The notes: a model not told the origin generated them from the letters alone. Counted from the first letter of the stretch, positions 34,801 to 44,833 are shown. The stretch: DNA of 64,000 bases from Pseudomonas sp. 8AS (GCF_902506505.1 NZ_LR733406.1:2876228-2940227); one strand, 5' to 3'. Numbers and translations: made by a program.

Positions 34801-35520
34801 TCAATGTGGCGGATCGACTACCAGCATGTAGCCCACGCCGCGCAGGGTGCGAATGATCTGCGGCTTTTCCGGGTCGTCCTCCAGCTTGCGACGCAGACGG
34901 GCGATACGGATATCGATGGAGCGGTCATAAGGATTCCAGTCGCGATTCTGCGTCAGGTTGAGCAACTGATCACGCGACAGCGGGCGATTGGGCCGCTGGG
35001 CGAATGCCTGCAACAGATCGAATTCCATGGCGGTCAATTCGACCTCATGGCCCTGCTCGTCGTACAGCTGCCGTCGTTGCAGTTCGAGACGATAGCGACC
35101 GAGGCGAATGCTCTCCTCACCCTCGGCGTCGGCTTCCCGGGCGCCCGGGCGTAGATAGCGGCGCAACACGGTTTTCACCCGGGCCAGCAGTTCACGCGGG
35201 TCGAAGGGCTTGCCCAGGTAATCGTCGGCTCCCACCTCCAGACCGATGATCCGATCGAGCGCACTGCCGGCTCCGGAAATCATGATCACCGGCAGGTCAT
35301 GGTGTTCGCGCAAAAAGCGCGCCAGGCTCAGGCCATCCTCACCAGGCAGGCCGACATCCAGCAACACCAGGTCGGGGAGGCCAGCCTGCAGGGCCTGGCG
35401 CATGCCCGTGCTGTCGGCGCAGGTGCGCACCTGATAGCCATGTCCGCCAAGGTAGTCCTCGAGTAACCGGCGCACCTCGCCATCATCGTCCACCACCAGG
35501 ATCTGTCTACCCTCCTGCAC
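34801..35520 (-). CDS. OmpR/PhoB-family response regulator
   Basis: A 239-residue two-domain regulator. The receiver (1-120) has the acid pair VVDDDGE, phospho-Asp in LVLLDVGLPGEDG, and Lys in YLGKPFDPREL; the winged-helix DNA-binding domain (about 135-235) has LTAMEFDLL, SIDIRIARLRRKLE and IRTLRGVGYML. It is 186 bases before the PAS hybrid kinase and divergent from the broken osmC gene. Target genes are unknown. Confidence 0.9.
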   Translation of the reverse strand: MQEGRQILVVDDDGEVRRLLEDYLGGHGYQVRTCADSTGMRQALQAGLPDLVLLDVGLPGEDGLSLARFLREHHDLPVIMISGAGSALDRIIGLEVGADDYLGKPFDPRELLARVKTVLRRYLRPGAREADAEGEESIRLGRYRLELQRRQLYDEQGHEVELTAMEFDLLQAFAQRPNRPLSRDQLLNLTQNRDWNPYDRSIDIRIARLRRKLEDDPEKPQIIRTLRGVGYMLVVDPPH

Positions 35521-35699
35521 GCCCGCACCCTCGCCGACCCACCGTTCCTCACAGCATAGTCAGCCAAGCGCACGCCGCGACCGGGTATTGACCGAGCGGC
35601 CGAATCGGACATTGCGCCTTGCTTGACCAGAATCAACGCCTCGGTCTCGGCGCGTCCTATGCTCTGGCAACGCAAATGGCAGCACGACGAGGGGCATGC

Positions 35700-36135
35700 A
35701 TGGCGATCAAGACCATCGGCTCCCATGGGCACATGCAGGCCGGCATGAGTATCGAAGTGCAATGCGGCGACTATCGGGTGGTCATGGATCAGCCCGTCCA
35801 TGCTGGCGGTCAGGGCCCGGGCCCCACCCCGCTGGATATTGTCCTGGCGGCGGTCGCCGGTTGTTTCGGCACCCTGGGCCGCTACATCGCCCATCAGCAG
35901 AAGATCAACCTGCGCGGCATGCGCTTCGAGATCGAGGCCGACTACGACCCCGATGGACTACTGGGCCGGGCGCGATGACGTGCGCCCCGGCTTCCAGGCA
36001 CTCCGGGTCAAGGTGGAGATCGACGCCGACCTCGACCCTGAACAAAAGCAGGCGCTACTCGAAGAAATCGAGCGGTGCTGCCCGCTGGCCGACAACCTGC
36101 TCAACGGCACCCAATTGCACAGCCGCCTGGCCTGA
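35700..36135 (+). pseudogene. OsmC/YhfA-family gene with a frameshift
   Basis: The first 93 codons (MAIKTIGSHGHMQAG.. to DYDPDGLLGRAR) and the next reading frame (GRDDVRPGFQALRVKVEIDADLD.. to HSRLA) together make one OsmC-type protein of about 145 residues. The active-site Cys is in VAGCFGTL, and a second Cys in ERCCPLADNLL. The frame breaks near 35970, in the GC-rich GGGCCGGGCGCG, and the first frame meets TGA at 35976. A single lost or gained base would explain it; a sequencing error cannot be excluded. The ATG at 35700 has GAGGGG upstream. Confidence 0.75.
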
Positions 36136-36140
36136 CCGAA

Positions 36141-36602
36141 TCAGCGCACCTGAAAACGCTGCTCCACCAGCTTGCGATCACCCTGGAACACCATGAACTG
36201 CCACTCGCCGGGCACCACTTCGTAGCGCTCGGTGAATTCGTAGGCCATCACGTCCTGCTCGGCACCGGCGGCCAGTTTCTGCACCACTTCGATCTTGTCC
36301 TGGCGGCGCCCGTCCGGCCCGATCAGGCCCGGGGTGAAATACATCAGCGTCAGCGGTTCGCCGCTTTCCGTCTTGCCGGACAGGCGATAACGCACGCCGA
36401 ACTTGGTGCCGAGGCGGGCCGGCACCTCATCGGTCTGTTCGATCTGCTGGTTGGCCCGGGTCAGCACCCGTTCCCCCGGTTGCGGGTCCTTGAACTGGGT
36501 GGCGAACACGCCGTACTCGATCGGTCCTTCGACACGCACATCGGCCAGCGCCAGGCTGGAAGCCAGGCCCAGTGCCAATGCCGTCAGGCTGAACACTTTC
36601 AT
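36141..36602 (-). CDS. DUF3859 secreted protein, intact copy
   Basis: A 153-residue preprotein with a signal peptide (MKVFSLTALALGLASSLALA, then DVRVEG). The mature 133 residues form the DUF3859 domain (GPIEYGVF.., YFTPGLIGPDGRRQDKIEV, GEWQFMVFQGDRKLVEQ), probably periplasmic and beta-rich; function unknown. AAGGAG lies 8 bases before the ATG. It converges tail-to-tail with the broken osmC gene. The same mature sequence, one residue different, recurs 6.2 kb to the left with a damaged start. Confidence 0.8.
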   Translation of the reverse strand: MKVFSLTALALGLASSLALADVRVEGPIEYGVFATQFKDPQPGERVLTRANQQIEQTDEVPARLGTKFGVRYRLSGKTESGEPLTLMYFTPGLIGPDGRRQDKIEVVQKLAAGAEQDVMAYEFTERYEVVPGEWQFMVFQGDRKLVEQRFQVR

Positions 36603-36813
36603 TTCGCGCTCCTTGATTGGGATGGCGCGAGCCTATGACGGATGCATGACAGGCTGATGACAACTCCGCAGCCAACTGCCGCTGCCAGCCGAGTCGTGAC
36701 GCAGGCACCAGCTGGGCGCACCAAAATAGAACAACACCAATCAATTGCACCTACTCGGGGCAATCGATCATGCGGATTTTCGACGCCAACCTTATGGCAG
36801 ACCTCGCCGATAG

Positions 36814-36829
36814 TGGCACCGTGCTTGCA
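36814..36829 (+). promoter_or_regulatory. Sigma-54 promoter for the cytosolic chemoreceptor
   Basis: TGGCAC (36814-36819) and TTGC (36825-36828) have the GG and GC doublets separated by exactly 10 bases. Transcription would begin near 36840, giving a leader of about 22 bases with GGGAG before the ATG at 36862. Confidence 0.75.
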
Positions 36830-36861
36830 CAGCTCCCTGTAGACCATTCAGGGAGCTCACC

Positions 36862-38256
36862 ATGCTGCAGTTACTGCGCAAACCCGCCCAGCGCCTTCGC
36901 GACGAAGAAGCCCTCAGCGCGCTGTTCAACCAGCACGACCTGACCAGCCGCCTGGCGGAAAGCCAGGCCTGGATGGGCCGCCTCAATCGCTTCAGCGATG
37001 GCCTGCACCAGCGCATCCGCACCAGCCTCGGTGCCGCCGTCGGCATCGCCGCCCATGCCCCGCAGCTGGCCAGCATCGCCAGCGCCAACCAGGAGAGCGG
37101 GCAGAGCCTGGCGCAATCGTCGGAGCTGATCGCCAGCGCCAGCGAGCAGGTCACCACCACCCTGGATGCCGAACTGGTGCCCGGCACCGTGGAAGTCGCC
37201 CGGCTCTCCGGCGAGGTCTCCAGCACCCTGCGCCAGTGCCAGCAGAGCGGCCAGGACGTGCTGCGCCAGGTCGAGGCCATCGGCCTGTGCGAAACCGACC
37301 TGAGCCAGGTGATCGGCAACCTCGGTGCGCAGCTGGAGGAAGTCAGCAAGGTCATCGGCGTGATCGCCAGCATCTCCCAGCAGACCAACCTGCTCGCCCT
37401 CAATGCCGCCATCGAGGCCGCGCGCGCCGGCGAGCACGGCCGCGGTTTTGCCGTGGTGGCCGAAGAGGTACGGCGCCTGGCCGGCCACACCACCGAGGCC
37501 ACCGGCCAGGTCAGCAGCATCATCGAGCGCTTCCATGCCGGCATGCAGCAGTTGAGCAATGCCGGCGAGCGCATGCACCAGGCCGTCGACGACGGCCGCC
37601 AGGGCATGCTGCAGGTCGGCGCCGGCCTGGACAGCACGCGCCAGGCCATGGACCGCCTCGACGAGCGGGTCGGCCATATTGCCACCGGCACCGAGCAGAT
37701 CGGCCAGGCCGTGCGCTCGATCAACGGCGACGTGCAGCAGATCGCCCAGGTCGCCGGCGACCTGCTCGGCAAGGCCGGCCAGGTGCTGCGCCACAGCCAG
37801 GCCGTGCGCGAGGATGGCGACCGCCTGCTGCAGGGGCTCGGCGACTTCCGCCTGGAACTGCACCGCGCGGTGCAGGCCAGCGTCGAGCAGCTGGCCGGCC
37901 ATAGCCAGCTCGGTGGCGAAATCGGCGCGGCGGAGCGCCTGCTCGCCGACACCCTGCGCCGCGATCCGCGCTTCGAGCTGTTCTACCTGGTCGACGGCAA
38001 TGGCGTGCAGCTCTCGGAGAACATCTTCGCCAGCGACGTGCCGCACCAGGACACGGCGTCCTGCCGCGGCCGCAACTGGAGCCAGCGCCCCTGGTTCCGC
38101 GCGGTGGCCGACGACCTGCGCAGCCATATCACCCCGGTCTATCGCTCCTCGGCCACCGACGAGTTCTGCTTCACCGTGTCGGTGCCCATTCTCGGCCAGG
38201 ATGGCCGCCTGCAGCGGGTACTCGGTGCCGACGTGCGCCTTTCCGTGCTGGTCTGA
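36862..38256 (+). CDS. Cytosolic methyl-accepting chemotaxis protein with C-terminal Cache/PDC-like sensor
   Basis: A 464-residue chemoreceptor without membrane helices. The signalling hairpin comes first (tip [21 protein letters not shown] near 173), and a C-terminal sensor follows (about 340-464) with [34 protein letters not shown] and [20 protein letters not shown], the pattern of PAS-like Cache/PDC domains. Having the sensor after the signalling domain and in the cytoplasm is an uncommon layout. A sigma-54 promoter lies directly upstream. Confidence 0.85.
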   Translation: MLQLLRKPAQRLRDEEALSALFNQHDLTSRLAESQAWMGRLNRFSDGLHQRIRTSLGAAVGIAAHAPQLASIASANQESGQSLAQSSELIASASEQVTTTLDAELVPGTVEVARLSGEVSSTLRQCQQSGQDVLRQVEAIGLCETDLSQVIGNLGAQLEEVSKVIGVIASISQQTNLLALNAAIEAARAGEHGRGFAVVAEEVRRLAGHTTEATGQVSSIIERFHAGMQQLSNAGERMHQAVDDGRQGMLQVGAGLDSTRQAMDRLDERVGHIATGTEQIGQAVRSINGDVQQIAQVAGDLLGKAGQVLRHSQAVREDGDRLLQGLGDFRLELHRAVQASVEQLAGHSQLGGEIGAAERLLADTLRRDPRFELFYLVDGNGVQLSENIFASDVPHQDTASCRGRNWSQRPWFRAVADDLRSHITPVYRSSATDEFCFTVSVPILGQDGRLQRVLGADVRLSVLV

Positions 38257-38310
38257 CGGCGCCCGCCTGGGCTAGGCTGGTGCTCTCGACCCGCCAGCCC
38301 AGGAATAGCC

Positions 38311-38706
38311 ATGATTCGCATCAGTACAGAGAACGGCCTGCGTCACAGCATCGAAATCGGTGAGCACCTGCTGCATAGCGACGTTCCCGTCGAGTTTGGC
38401 GGCGAGGCCTCCGCCCCGGAGCCCCACGACCTGTTCGATGCCGCCATCGGCGCCTGCAAGGCGCTGACCCTGATGCTCTATGCCCGGCAGAAAGGCCTGC
38501 CGCTAGAGAGCCTGGATCTGCGCATCAGCCGCGACGACAGCGCGGAGCGCCAGGGTCTCTACCGCCTGGCCGTGCAACTGGAGCTGCACGGCGCCCTGGA
38601 TGATGCGCAGCGCCAGCAGCTGCTGCGCATCGCCGACAAGTGCCCGGTGCAGAAGCTGGTGACCAGCAGCGAGGTGCAGATCACCACCCAGCTCGGTGAG
38701 GCCTGA
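38311..38706 (+). CDS. OsmC-family protein
   Basis: A 131-residue OsmC/Ohr-like protein; the reactive Cys is in AAIGACKALTLMLYA and the second in DKCPVQKLV. Members reduce organic peroxides, but the substrate is not defined here. It begins 55 bases after the chemoreceptor and ends 1 base before the pirin gene, so the three may be co-transcribed. Confidence 0.82.
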   Translation: MIRISTENGLRHSIEIGEHLLHSDVPVEFGGEASAPEPHDLFDAAIGACKALTLMLYARQKGLPLESLDLRISRDDSAERQGLYRLAVQLELHGALDDAQRQQLLRIADKCPVQKLVTSSEVQITTQLGEA

Positions 38707-38707
38707 G

Positions 38708-39568
38708 ATGGCCGGCCTGCTGCTGATCCAGCCACGCGCGGAAGACATCGCCGGGCAACCCATCCTGCGCCCCCTGCCCTCGGCCAGATGCCGCAGCGTC
38801 GGGCCCTTCGTGTTCTTCGACCACATGCTGGAGCAAACCTATGCGCCCGGCAGCGGGATGAACATCAACCAGCACCCGCACATCGGCCTGTCCACCCTGA
38901 CCTACCTGTTCGAAGGCGAGCTGCAGCACAAGGACAGCCTCGGCTCGGACCAGCGTGTGCAACCCGGCGATGTCAGCTGGATGAGCGCCGGGCGCGCCGT
39001 GGCCCATGTCGAGCGCACACCCGAGGCGCTGCGCCAAACGGGCTCGCGCCTGCACGGCCTGCAGGTGTGGCTGGCCCTGCCACAGGCCGAGGAACAGGAC
39101 GAGCCGAGCTACAGCCACCACCCCGCCGCCAGCCTGCCGCGCAGCGACGCCATGGGCGTGCAGATCACCCTGATCGCCGGCAGCGGCTTCTGCCTGCAGT
39201 CGCCGGTCCCGGTACGCTCGCCCACCCTCTACGCCGAGCTCAAGCTGCAGGCCGGCGCCAGCCTGCTGATCCCGGCCGAGCAGCGCGAACGCGCGCTGTA
39301 CCTGATCGACGGCGAGGCCAGGCTGGAAGATGACGACCTGCCCCTGCGCGGCCTGGCCGTGCTGCCCGAGGGCGAGGAGCTGCTGCTCAGCGCCTGCGGC
39401 GAATGCCACCTGGCCCTGATCGGCGGCGAACCGCTGGGGCCACGGCGCATGTACTGGAACTTCATCGCCAGCGAAGCGGCGCTGCTGGAACAGGCCAAGC
39501 AGCGCTGGGCCGGCGGCGACTGGCCGCAGGTGCCCGGCGAGACGGCGCGCATCGAGTTGCCAGGATAG
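38708..39568 (+). CDS. Pirin-family bicupin protein
   Basis: A 286-residue pirin. The N-terminal cupin holds the metal-binding His residues in NQHPHIGLSTLTYLFEGELQHKDS and the motif QPGDVSWMSAGRAVAHVE; the second cupin has LYLIDGEARLED. Pirins are cytoplasmic metal proteins, some with quercetinase activity. The ATG at 38708 directly follows the osmC stop with GAGG 6 bases before it; an upstream ATG inside osmC is less likely. Confidence 0.88.
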   Translation: MAGLLLIQPRAEDIAGQPILRPLPSARCRSVGPFVFFDHMLEQTYAPGSGMNINQHPHIGLSTLTYLFEGELQHKDSLGSDQRVQPGDVSWMSAGRAVAHVERTPEALRQTGSRLHGLQVWLALPQAEEQDEPSYSHHPAASLPRSDAMGVQITLIAGSGFCLQSPVPVRSPTLYAELKLQAGASLLIPAEQRERALYLIDGEARLEDDDLPLRGLAVLPEGEELLLSACGECHLALIGGEPLGPRRMYWNFIASEAALLEQAKQRWAGGDWPQVPGETARIELPG

Positions 39569-39618
39569 CTGCAGGCAAGCCACCCTTAGCCGCAACCAGC
39601 CATCAGCGATGACACGCC

Positions 39619-40380
39619 ATGCCCTCACTCCACACCTTGCTCCTCGGTCTCGGCGCCCTGCTCCTTGCCGCGACCACGCCCCCGGCCTTGGCCGAGCCCT
39701 TGCGGGTCGGCTATTTCGACCTGCCACCGCACACCGAAGCCGAGGGCGCGGCCCCCGGCAGCGGTATCGCCGCGGCATATTTCGAGCGGATCGCCAGGCG
39801 AATGGAGCTGACCGACATCCGTTACAGCAAGCTGCCGCTCCCCAGGCTGCTGCACATGCTCGAACGGGGCGAGCTGGACATGGCCCTGCTGCTGGCCAAG
39901 GACGCAGAGCGCGATACGCGCTTTCTCTACCCGCGCCAGGCGCTGTTCAGCACTTCGGCGGCGCTGGCCGTGCAGAGCAGCAATCCGCTTGCCGCCATCC
40001 GCTCGGTAGAGGATGTGCTGCGGCTGCGCATTGGCGTCTGGCAGAACGGCTATCACGCGTCCCTGCTCAACGACCCGCGGCTACAACTGCAGACCCTGAG
40101 TGGCGATAACGTGACGATCAAGGGCCTGAGGATGGTCGCCGCCGGGCGCATCGACGCCTTCTACTTCCCCGACAACTACGCCCTGCAATACGAGACGAAC
40201 AAGCTCGACAGCCAGGCCCGGATCAAGGTGCTGGCGATGCCAGAGCAACGCCTGGCGCTGTATTCGGTGTTTTCCCGCCAGAACGGCAGCCGATATCTGC
40301 CCCGCTACGAGAAGGCCCTGCAGGCAGTGCAGGCGCAAACGCCCTACGCCAGCTTTTTCGAGGCCCAGCTGACGCACTGA
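39619..40380 (+). CDS. Periplasmic solute-binding protein, family 3 type
   Basis: A 253-residue preprotein with a signal peptide (cleavage near ALA/EPLRVGY), then the type-II periplasmic binding fold of SBP_bac_3: PLRVGYFDLPPHTEAEG, ELDMALLLAKDAER and the IGVWQNGYH lobe. No transporter genes adjoin it, so it may act as a stand-alone sensor or binding protein. The ligand cannot be inferred. Confidence 0.75.
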   Translation: MPSLHTLLLGLGALLLAATTPPALAEPLRVGYFDLPPHTEAEGAAPGSGIAAAYFERIARRMELTDIRYSKLPLPRLLHMLERGELDMALLLAKDAERDTRFLYPRQALFSTSAALAVQSSNPLAAIRSVEDVLRLRIGVWQNGYHASLLNDPRLQLQTLSGDNVTIKGLRMVAAGRIDAFYFPDNYALQYETNKLDSQARIKVLAMPEQRLALYSVFSRQNGSRYLPRYEKALQAVQAQTPYASFFEAQLTH

Positions 40381-40396
40381 CGCAGCGCGCAGAAAC

Positions 40397-40424
40397 GACA
40401 AGGCCCGCAGCAGCGGGCCTTGTC
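40397..40424. terminator. Bidirectional terminator between SBP and htpG
   Basis: GACAAGGCCCGC pairs with GCGGGCCTTGTC around an AGCA loop. It lies 16 bases after the SBP stop and 16 bases beyond the htpG stop, serving both converging genes. Confidence 0.8.
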
Positions 40425-40439
40425 TTCACGCGGCAAGCG

Positions 40440-42344
40440 TCAGGCGGAGAGTTCCACCAGCAGCTTGTTCAGGCGCTGCACGTAGGCGGCCGGGTCCTTC
40501 AGGCTGTCGCCGGCGGCCAGGGCGGCCTGGTCGAAGAGGATGTGCGACAGGTCGGCGAAGCGTTCCTCGTCCGGCTCGCCATCCAGCTTCTCGATCAGCG
40601 GGTGGGCCGGGTTGATCTCGAAGATCGGCTTGGATTCCGGCACCTTCTGCCCGCTGGCTTCGAGGATCTGGCGCATCTGCAGGCCGAGGTCCTGCTCGCC
40701 GATGGCGAGGATCGCCGGCGAGTCGGTCAGCCGGTGGGATACGCGCACCTGCGCCACCTGCTCGCCCAGCGCCCCTTTCAGGCGCTCGACCAGGCCTTCC
40801 TTGGTCTTGGCGATTTCTTCCTGGGCCTTCTTGTCCTCTTCCGAGTCCAGCTTGCCCAGGTCGAGGTCGCCGCGGGCCACGTCGACGAAGCTCTTGCCGT
40901 CGAATTCGCTGAGGTAGCTCATCAGCCACTCGTCGATGCGGTCGGTGAGCAGCAGCACTTCGATGCCTTTCTTGCGGAACACTTCCAGGTGCGGGCTGTT
41001 CTTCACCTGGGCATAGGTTTCGCCGGTGAGGAAGTAGATCTTGTCCTGACCTTCCTTGGCGCGGGCCAGGTAATCGGCCAGGGCCACGGACTGCTCGCCG
41101 GAGTCGTCGCCGGTGGAGGCGAAGCGCAGCAGGCTGGCGATCTTCTCCTTGTTGGCGAAGTCTTCCGCCGGGCCTTCCTTGAGTACCTGGCCGAAGTTCT
41201 TCCAGAAGGTCTTGTACTGCTCGGGTTCGTTCTTCGCCAGCTTCTCCAGCATGTCCAGCACGCGCTTGGTCAGTGCCGACTTCATCGACTCGATGACCGG
41301 GTCCTTCTGCAGGATCTCGCGGGACACGTTGAGCGACAGGTCGTTGGAGTCGACCACGCCCTTGATGAAGCGCAGGTACAGCGGCAGGAACTCGTCGGCC
41401 TGGTCCATGATGAACACGCGCTGCACGTACAGCTTGAGGCCGCGCGGCGCTTCGCGCTGGTACAGGTCGAACGGCGCACGGCCCGGTACATAGAGCAAGG
41501 ATGTGTATTCCAGCTTGCCTTCGACCTTGTTGTGGCTCCAGGACAGCGGGTTCTCGAAGTCGTGGGCGACGTGCTTGTAGAACTCCTGGTATTCCTCGTC
41601 CTTGACCTCGGTGCGGCCACGGGTCCACAGCGCGCTGGCGCGGTTGACGGTTTCCCATTCGGCCTCGGCCGGCTTGTCCTTCTCCTCGCCGTGGAATTCC
41701 TTGGGCAGCTCGATCGGCAGGGCGATATGGTCGGAGTACTTCTTGACGATGTTGCGCAGGCGCCAGCCATCGGCGAACTCTTCTTCGCCGGCCTTCAGGT
41801 GCAGGACGATGCGGGTGCCGCGCTCGGCCTTGTCGATGGTGGCGACTTCGAAGTCACCCTCACCCTTGCTCGACCAGTGCACGCCTTCGCTGGCGGCCAG
41901 GCCGGCACGGCGACTGAACACGTCGACCTTGTCGGCGACGATGAAGGCACTGTAGAAACCCACGCCGAACTGACCGATCAGATGCGAGTCCTTCTTCTGG
42001 TCGCCGGTGAGGTTTTTCATGAAGTCGGCGGTGCCGGACTTGGCGATGGTGCCGAGGTGGGCGATGGCCTCCTCGCGGCTCAGACCGATGCCGTTGTCTT
42101 CGAGGGTGACGGTCTTGGCGTCCTTGTCGAAGGTCAGGCGGATCTTCAGCGGATCGCCGCCTTCGAGCAGCTCCGGCTTGGCCAGCGCCTCGAAGCGCAG
42201 CTTGTCGGCGGCATCCGAGGCGTTGGAAATCAGCTCACGGAGGAAGATTTCCTTGTTCGAATACAGCGAATGGATCATCAGGTGCAGCAGCTGCTTCACC
42301 TCGGTCTGGAAGCCCAGGGTTTCTTTTTGAGTTTCCACACTCAT
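40440..42344 (-). CDS. htpG: Chaperone HtpG (Hsp90)
   Basis: A 634-residue bacterial Hsp90. The ATP-binding N-terminal domain shows [16 protein letters not shown], the catalytic Glu region with the DNGIGLS lid start, and [17 protein letters not shown]. Middle and C-terminal domains are of normal length and end [13 protein letters not shown]. It assists late folding of client proteins in the cytoplasm. GGAG lies about 10 bases before the ATG. Confidence 0.97.
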   Translation of the reverse strand: MSVETQKETLGFQTEVKQLLHLMIHSLYSNKEIFLRELISNASDAADKLRFEALAKPELLEGGDPLKIRLTFDKDAKTVTLEDNGIGLSREEAIAHLGTIAKSGTADFMKNLTGDQKKDSHLIGQFGVGFYSAFIVADKVDVFSRRAGLAASEGVHWSSKGEGDFEVATIDKAERGTRIVLHLKAGEEEFADGWRLRNIVKKYSDHIALPIELPKEFHGEEKDKPAEAEWETVNRASALWTRGRTEVKDEEYQEFYKHVAHDFENPLSWSHNKVEGKLEYTSLLYVPGRAPFDLYQREAPRGLKLYVQRVFIMDQADEFLPLYLRFIKGVVDSNDLSLNVSREILQKDPVIESMKSALTKRVLDMLEKLAKNEPEQYKTFWKNFGQVLKEGPAEDFANKEKIASLLRFASTGDDSGEQSVALADYLARAKEGQDKIYFLTGETYAQVKNSPHLEVFRKKGIEVLLLTDRIDEWLMSYLSEFDGKSFVDVARGDLDLGKLDSEEDKKAQEEIAKTKEGLVERLKGALGEQVAQVRVSHRLTDSPAILAIGEQDLGLQMRQILEASGQKVPESKPIFEINPAHPLIEKLDGEPDEERFADLSHILFDQAALAAGDSLKDPAAYVQRLNKLLVELSA

Positions 42345-42443
42345 GGTCGTCTAACTCCACATGCAGGACAGGCCGCGAACGCGGCGGATGTCCTGCAGAT
42401 GGGGACTTCGGAATGGATTTCAAGGGCTTGGCGTAAAACCGGA

Positions 42444-43688
42444 TCAGGGCTCGAGCAGCTCGACCCGGCTGATTTCATCCGGATGCAGGGTGAAGGTGGC
42501 CTGCCCGGCACCGCCGCGCTGCTGGCTCAGGCGGATGCTGCCATCCTCGCCCAGGCCGGCGAAGCGCCCTTCGGCTGAGCCACCGCTGAGCTTGATGACG
42601 CGCATGTTGAGGTTCTGGTACTGCTGCGGCGTGCTCAGCAGACGCAGCAGGGAGAAACGCTGGCGCCGATCCACCTGCACCCGACTCGGCTCGCCCGCAG
42701 GCGGCACGGCCGCCGCGGCTGGTGCGGCCTGCGCCGGACTGGGCTGCGGCAGCGCCGGATAGTGATCGCCGTCGACCCGCCAGCCCCGTGCGCTCTTCAC
42801 CAGCACCAGCTCGAGCCGCTGCTCCTGGCCATTGATCTTCGCCGTCAGGCTCAGCACCGTACGCTCGAGCGGAAAACTCACCGGCGGCACCTCGGACAGC
42901 TGCACCAGGCGGGTCACGAAGCGTCGCTGCAGGTAGTCCTCAATCACCCGGGCCAGGGTTTCCTGGGAATCGTACGAGGTATCCAGCCGACCATCGCGGT
43001 AGCGCAGGTGGTCGCTGAACAGCTCAAGGCGACCACTCAGGGTGGTGGCGTACTGCGGCGGCAGCACCAGGTGGAAATCGCCAGCGAGCTTGTTCGGCGG
43101 CAGTGCCTGCAGATCCAAGTGCAGGGTGTAGCCCTTGCTCAGGCGCCGGGCCTCGGGCAGGTCCTGCTCGGGCAGCAGCCAGCTGACTTCGACCTCGGGC
43201 AGGTTGCCCTCGTCCGCCGGCAACACATCCAGCCGAATGGGCGCCACGAGCCCTTGCGGCAGGCGAATCTTCACTTCGCGGCTGGCGAAGAAATCCTCGC
43301 CCTCGCGCAGGCTGAGCACGCCATCGATCAGCTCGGCATGTTGCGGCAGGAACGGCTGGCCGTTCAGTTCGCCATGCAGGCGGATATCCAGTTCGGCCGG
43401 CGCGCGCTGCTCGGCCTTTAGCCAGTCGAGGCTGAGGATCGCCTCCAGCCGCGCCGGGTCCTTGCTGGCCAGCAGCACCAGGCCCACCACCAGCGGGATG
43501 CAGCCCAGGGCCAGCAGCCCCACGGCGCCCCGGGCGGCCCGCCAGTGACGCAGCACATAGACCAGCGTCAGCGGCGGCAACAGGCTGCCCCAGCCCCACA
43601 GCAGGCTGGTGCCGAAGGCCCGCATGACCAGCCAGACCAGGCCGGTGAGCATCAGCAGCAGGCCGCCGAGGATCAGCAACGCATCCAT
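42444..43688 (-). CDS. Hypothetical inner-membrane protein upstream of htpG
   Basis: A 414-residue protein with three or so N-terminal membrane helices (about 4-22, 28-46 and 55-75), then a long soluble part with beta-rich repeats, a Pro/Ala-rich linker (about 325-345) and a C-terminal domain ending HPDEISRVELLEP. I do not recognise a named family. A similar gene sits next to htpG in other pseudomonads; annotation as a transporter there is not supported by its structure. Confidence 0.7.
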   Translation of the reverse strand: MDALLILGGLLLMLTGLVWLVMRAFGTSLLWGWGSLLPPLTLVYVLRHWRAARGAVGLLALGCIPLVVGLVLLASKDPARLEAILSLDWLKAEQRAPAELDIRLHGELNGQPFLPQHAELIDGVLSLREGEDFFASREVKIRLPQGLVAPIRLDVLPADEGNLPEVEVSWLLPEQDLPEARRLSKGYTLHLDLQALPPNKLAGDFHLVLPPQYATTLSGRLELFSDHLRYRDGRLDTSYDSQETLARVIEDYLQRRFVTRLVQLSEVPPVSFPLERTVLSLTAKINGQEQRLELVLVKSARGWRVDGDHYPALPQPSPAQAAPAAAAVPPAGEPSRVQVDRRQRFSLLRLLSTPQQYQNLNMRVIKLSGGSAEGRFAGLGEDGSIRLSQQRGGAGQATFTLHPDEISRVELLEP

Positions 43689-43725
43689 TGAGGATTCCTT
43701 ATTGTGCTAGGCGCCCGCGCCCCAT

Positions 43726-44172
43726 TCAGGGCTCGTCGACCTTGAAGTGCGCACGAGCGGTGGCAATCGGTTCGGTTTGTTTGGTCTGCCAGGCCGTGAT
43801 CGCGACGTTGGCCACCCGCCGCCCCTGCCGCCAGACCTGGCATTGCACGTAGGTGTCACGATAATGACCGGCACGCAGGTAATCTATCGAGAAGTCGATG
43901 ATTTTCGGCAAATGTGGGATGCCCATGAACATCAGCAGATGCAGCATGGCGGCATGTTCCATGAAACCGGCGATCACCCCGCCGTGCAGCGCCGGCAGAA
44001 TCGGGTTGCCGATGTTGTCCTTGCTCGCCGGCAGGCGGAACACCATGTCATCGCCCAGGCGCAGGCATTCGATGCCGATCAGCTTGGCATAGGGAATCAG
44101 GCTGATCAGGCTGTCGTAATCGTTCTTCTCGTGCGCCTGGCGCACCAGGGTATTGAGGTTCAAGGCGGCCAT
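43726..44172 (-). CDS. Hotdog thioesterase, PaaI-like (second of a pair)
   Basis: A 148-residue 4HBT protein with the motif ALHGGVIAGFMEHAAML (HGGxxxxxxE/D type) and IDFSIDYLRAGHYRD. It overlaps the stop of the upstream thioesterase gene by one base (TGATG), so the two are coupled and may form a heteromer or act in series. The acyl-CoA substrate is unknown. Confidence 0.8.
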   Translation of the reverse strand: MAALNLNTLVRQAHEKNDYDSLISLIPYAKLIGIECLRLGDDMVFRLPASKDNIGNPILPALHGGVIAGFMEHAAMLHLLMFMGIPHLPKIIDFSIDYLRAGHYRDTYVQCQVWRQGRRVANVAITAWQTKQTEPIATARAHFKVDEP

Positions 44173-44645
44173 CAGACACCTCCCTGGATATTGCGCTTGA
44201 GTTCGCTGTCGCCCTGGGCACCCTTGCCCATGCGCATGAACGCACCCACCACGTGGGCGATCGGCTCCTCGGGGCTGTCCTGGTAGGCATAGCCGCGGGT
44301 GAAGATGATGTTCTCGGTGACCCGGTAGCACTCGGCGAAGCCGTAGACATCCTTGTGCGGTTCGGCCGGGCGCATGTAGTCGATGCGCAGGTCCAGGGTC
44401 GGGCAGATTTCGAACTCCGACAGCACGCACACGGTGGAAATGCCGCAGGTGGTGTCCATCAGCGTGGTGATGGCCCCACCGTGGATCACTCCGGTTTCCG
44501 GGTTGCCGATGATCTGCGTGCTGTAGGGCAAGTGCAAGGTCAGGCCTTCGGGCTTGGCCGCATGCACGGCGATGCCCAGCACCTGGCAATGGCGCAAGGC
44601 AGACAGAAAGCGCTGGGCGCGCTCTAGAACAGGGTTATCGCTCAT
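44172..44645 (-). CDS. Hotdog thioesterase, PaaI-like (first of a pair)
   Basis: A 157-residue protein with GVIHGGAITTLMDTTCGIST (the HGG..D active-site helix) and LDLRIDYMRPAEPHKDV, the pattern of PaaI-type acyl-CoA thioesterases. It is the first gene of the pair. It differs from its partner mainly in having Asp rather than Glu on the active-site helix. Confidence 0.82.
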   Translation of the reverse strand: MSDNPVLERAQRFLSALRHCQVLGIAVHAAKPEGLTLHLPYSTQIIGNPETGVIHGGAITTLMDTTCGISTVCVLSEFEICPTLDLRIDYMRPAEPHKDVYGFAECYRVTENIIFTRGYAYQDSPEEPIAHVVGAFMRMGKGAQGDSELKRNIQGGV

Positions 44646-44833
44646 GACAGCACTCCCGGCGATGGCTCGAAAAGGGGCGCATCATACCCGCTCGCCGACG
44701 TGGGCACACAGCAATTGAACGCGGATTCAGAGTATGTTTGGCCGGATCCCGCGGAACTTTGGCCACTCCACCACCGTCTTAGCACTGTTACGAGGACAGC
44801 CCTCGCCAGGAAAGCCCCTAAGGAGTCCCAACC

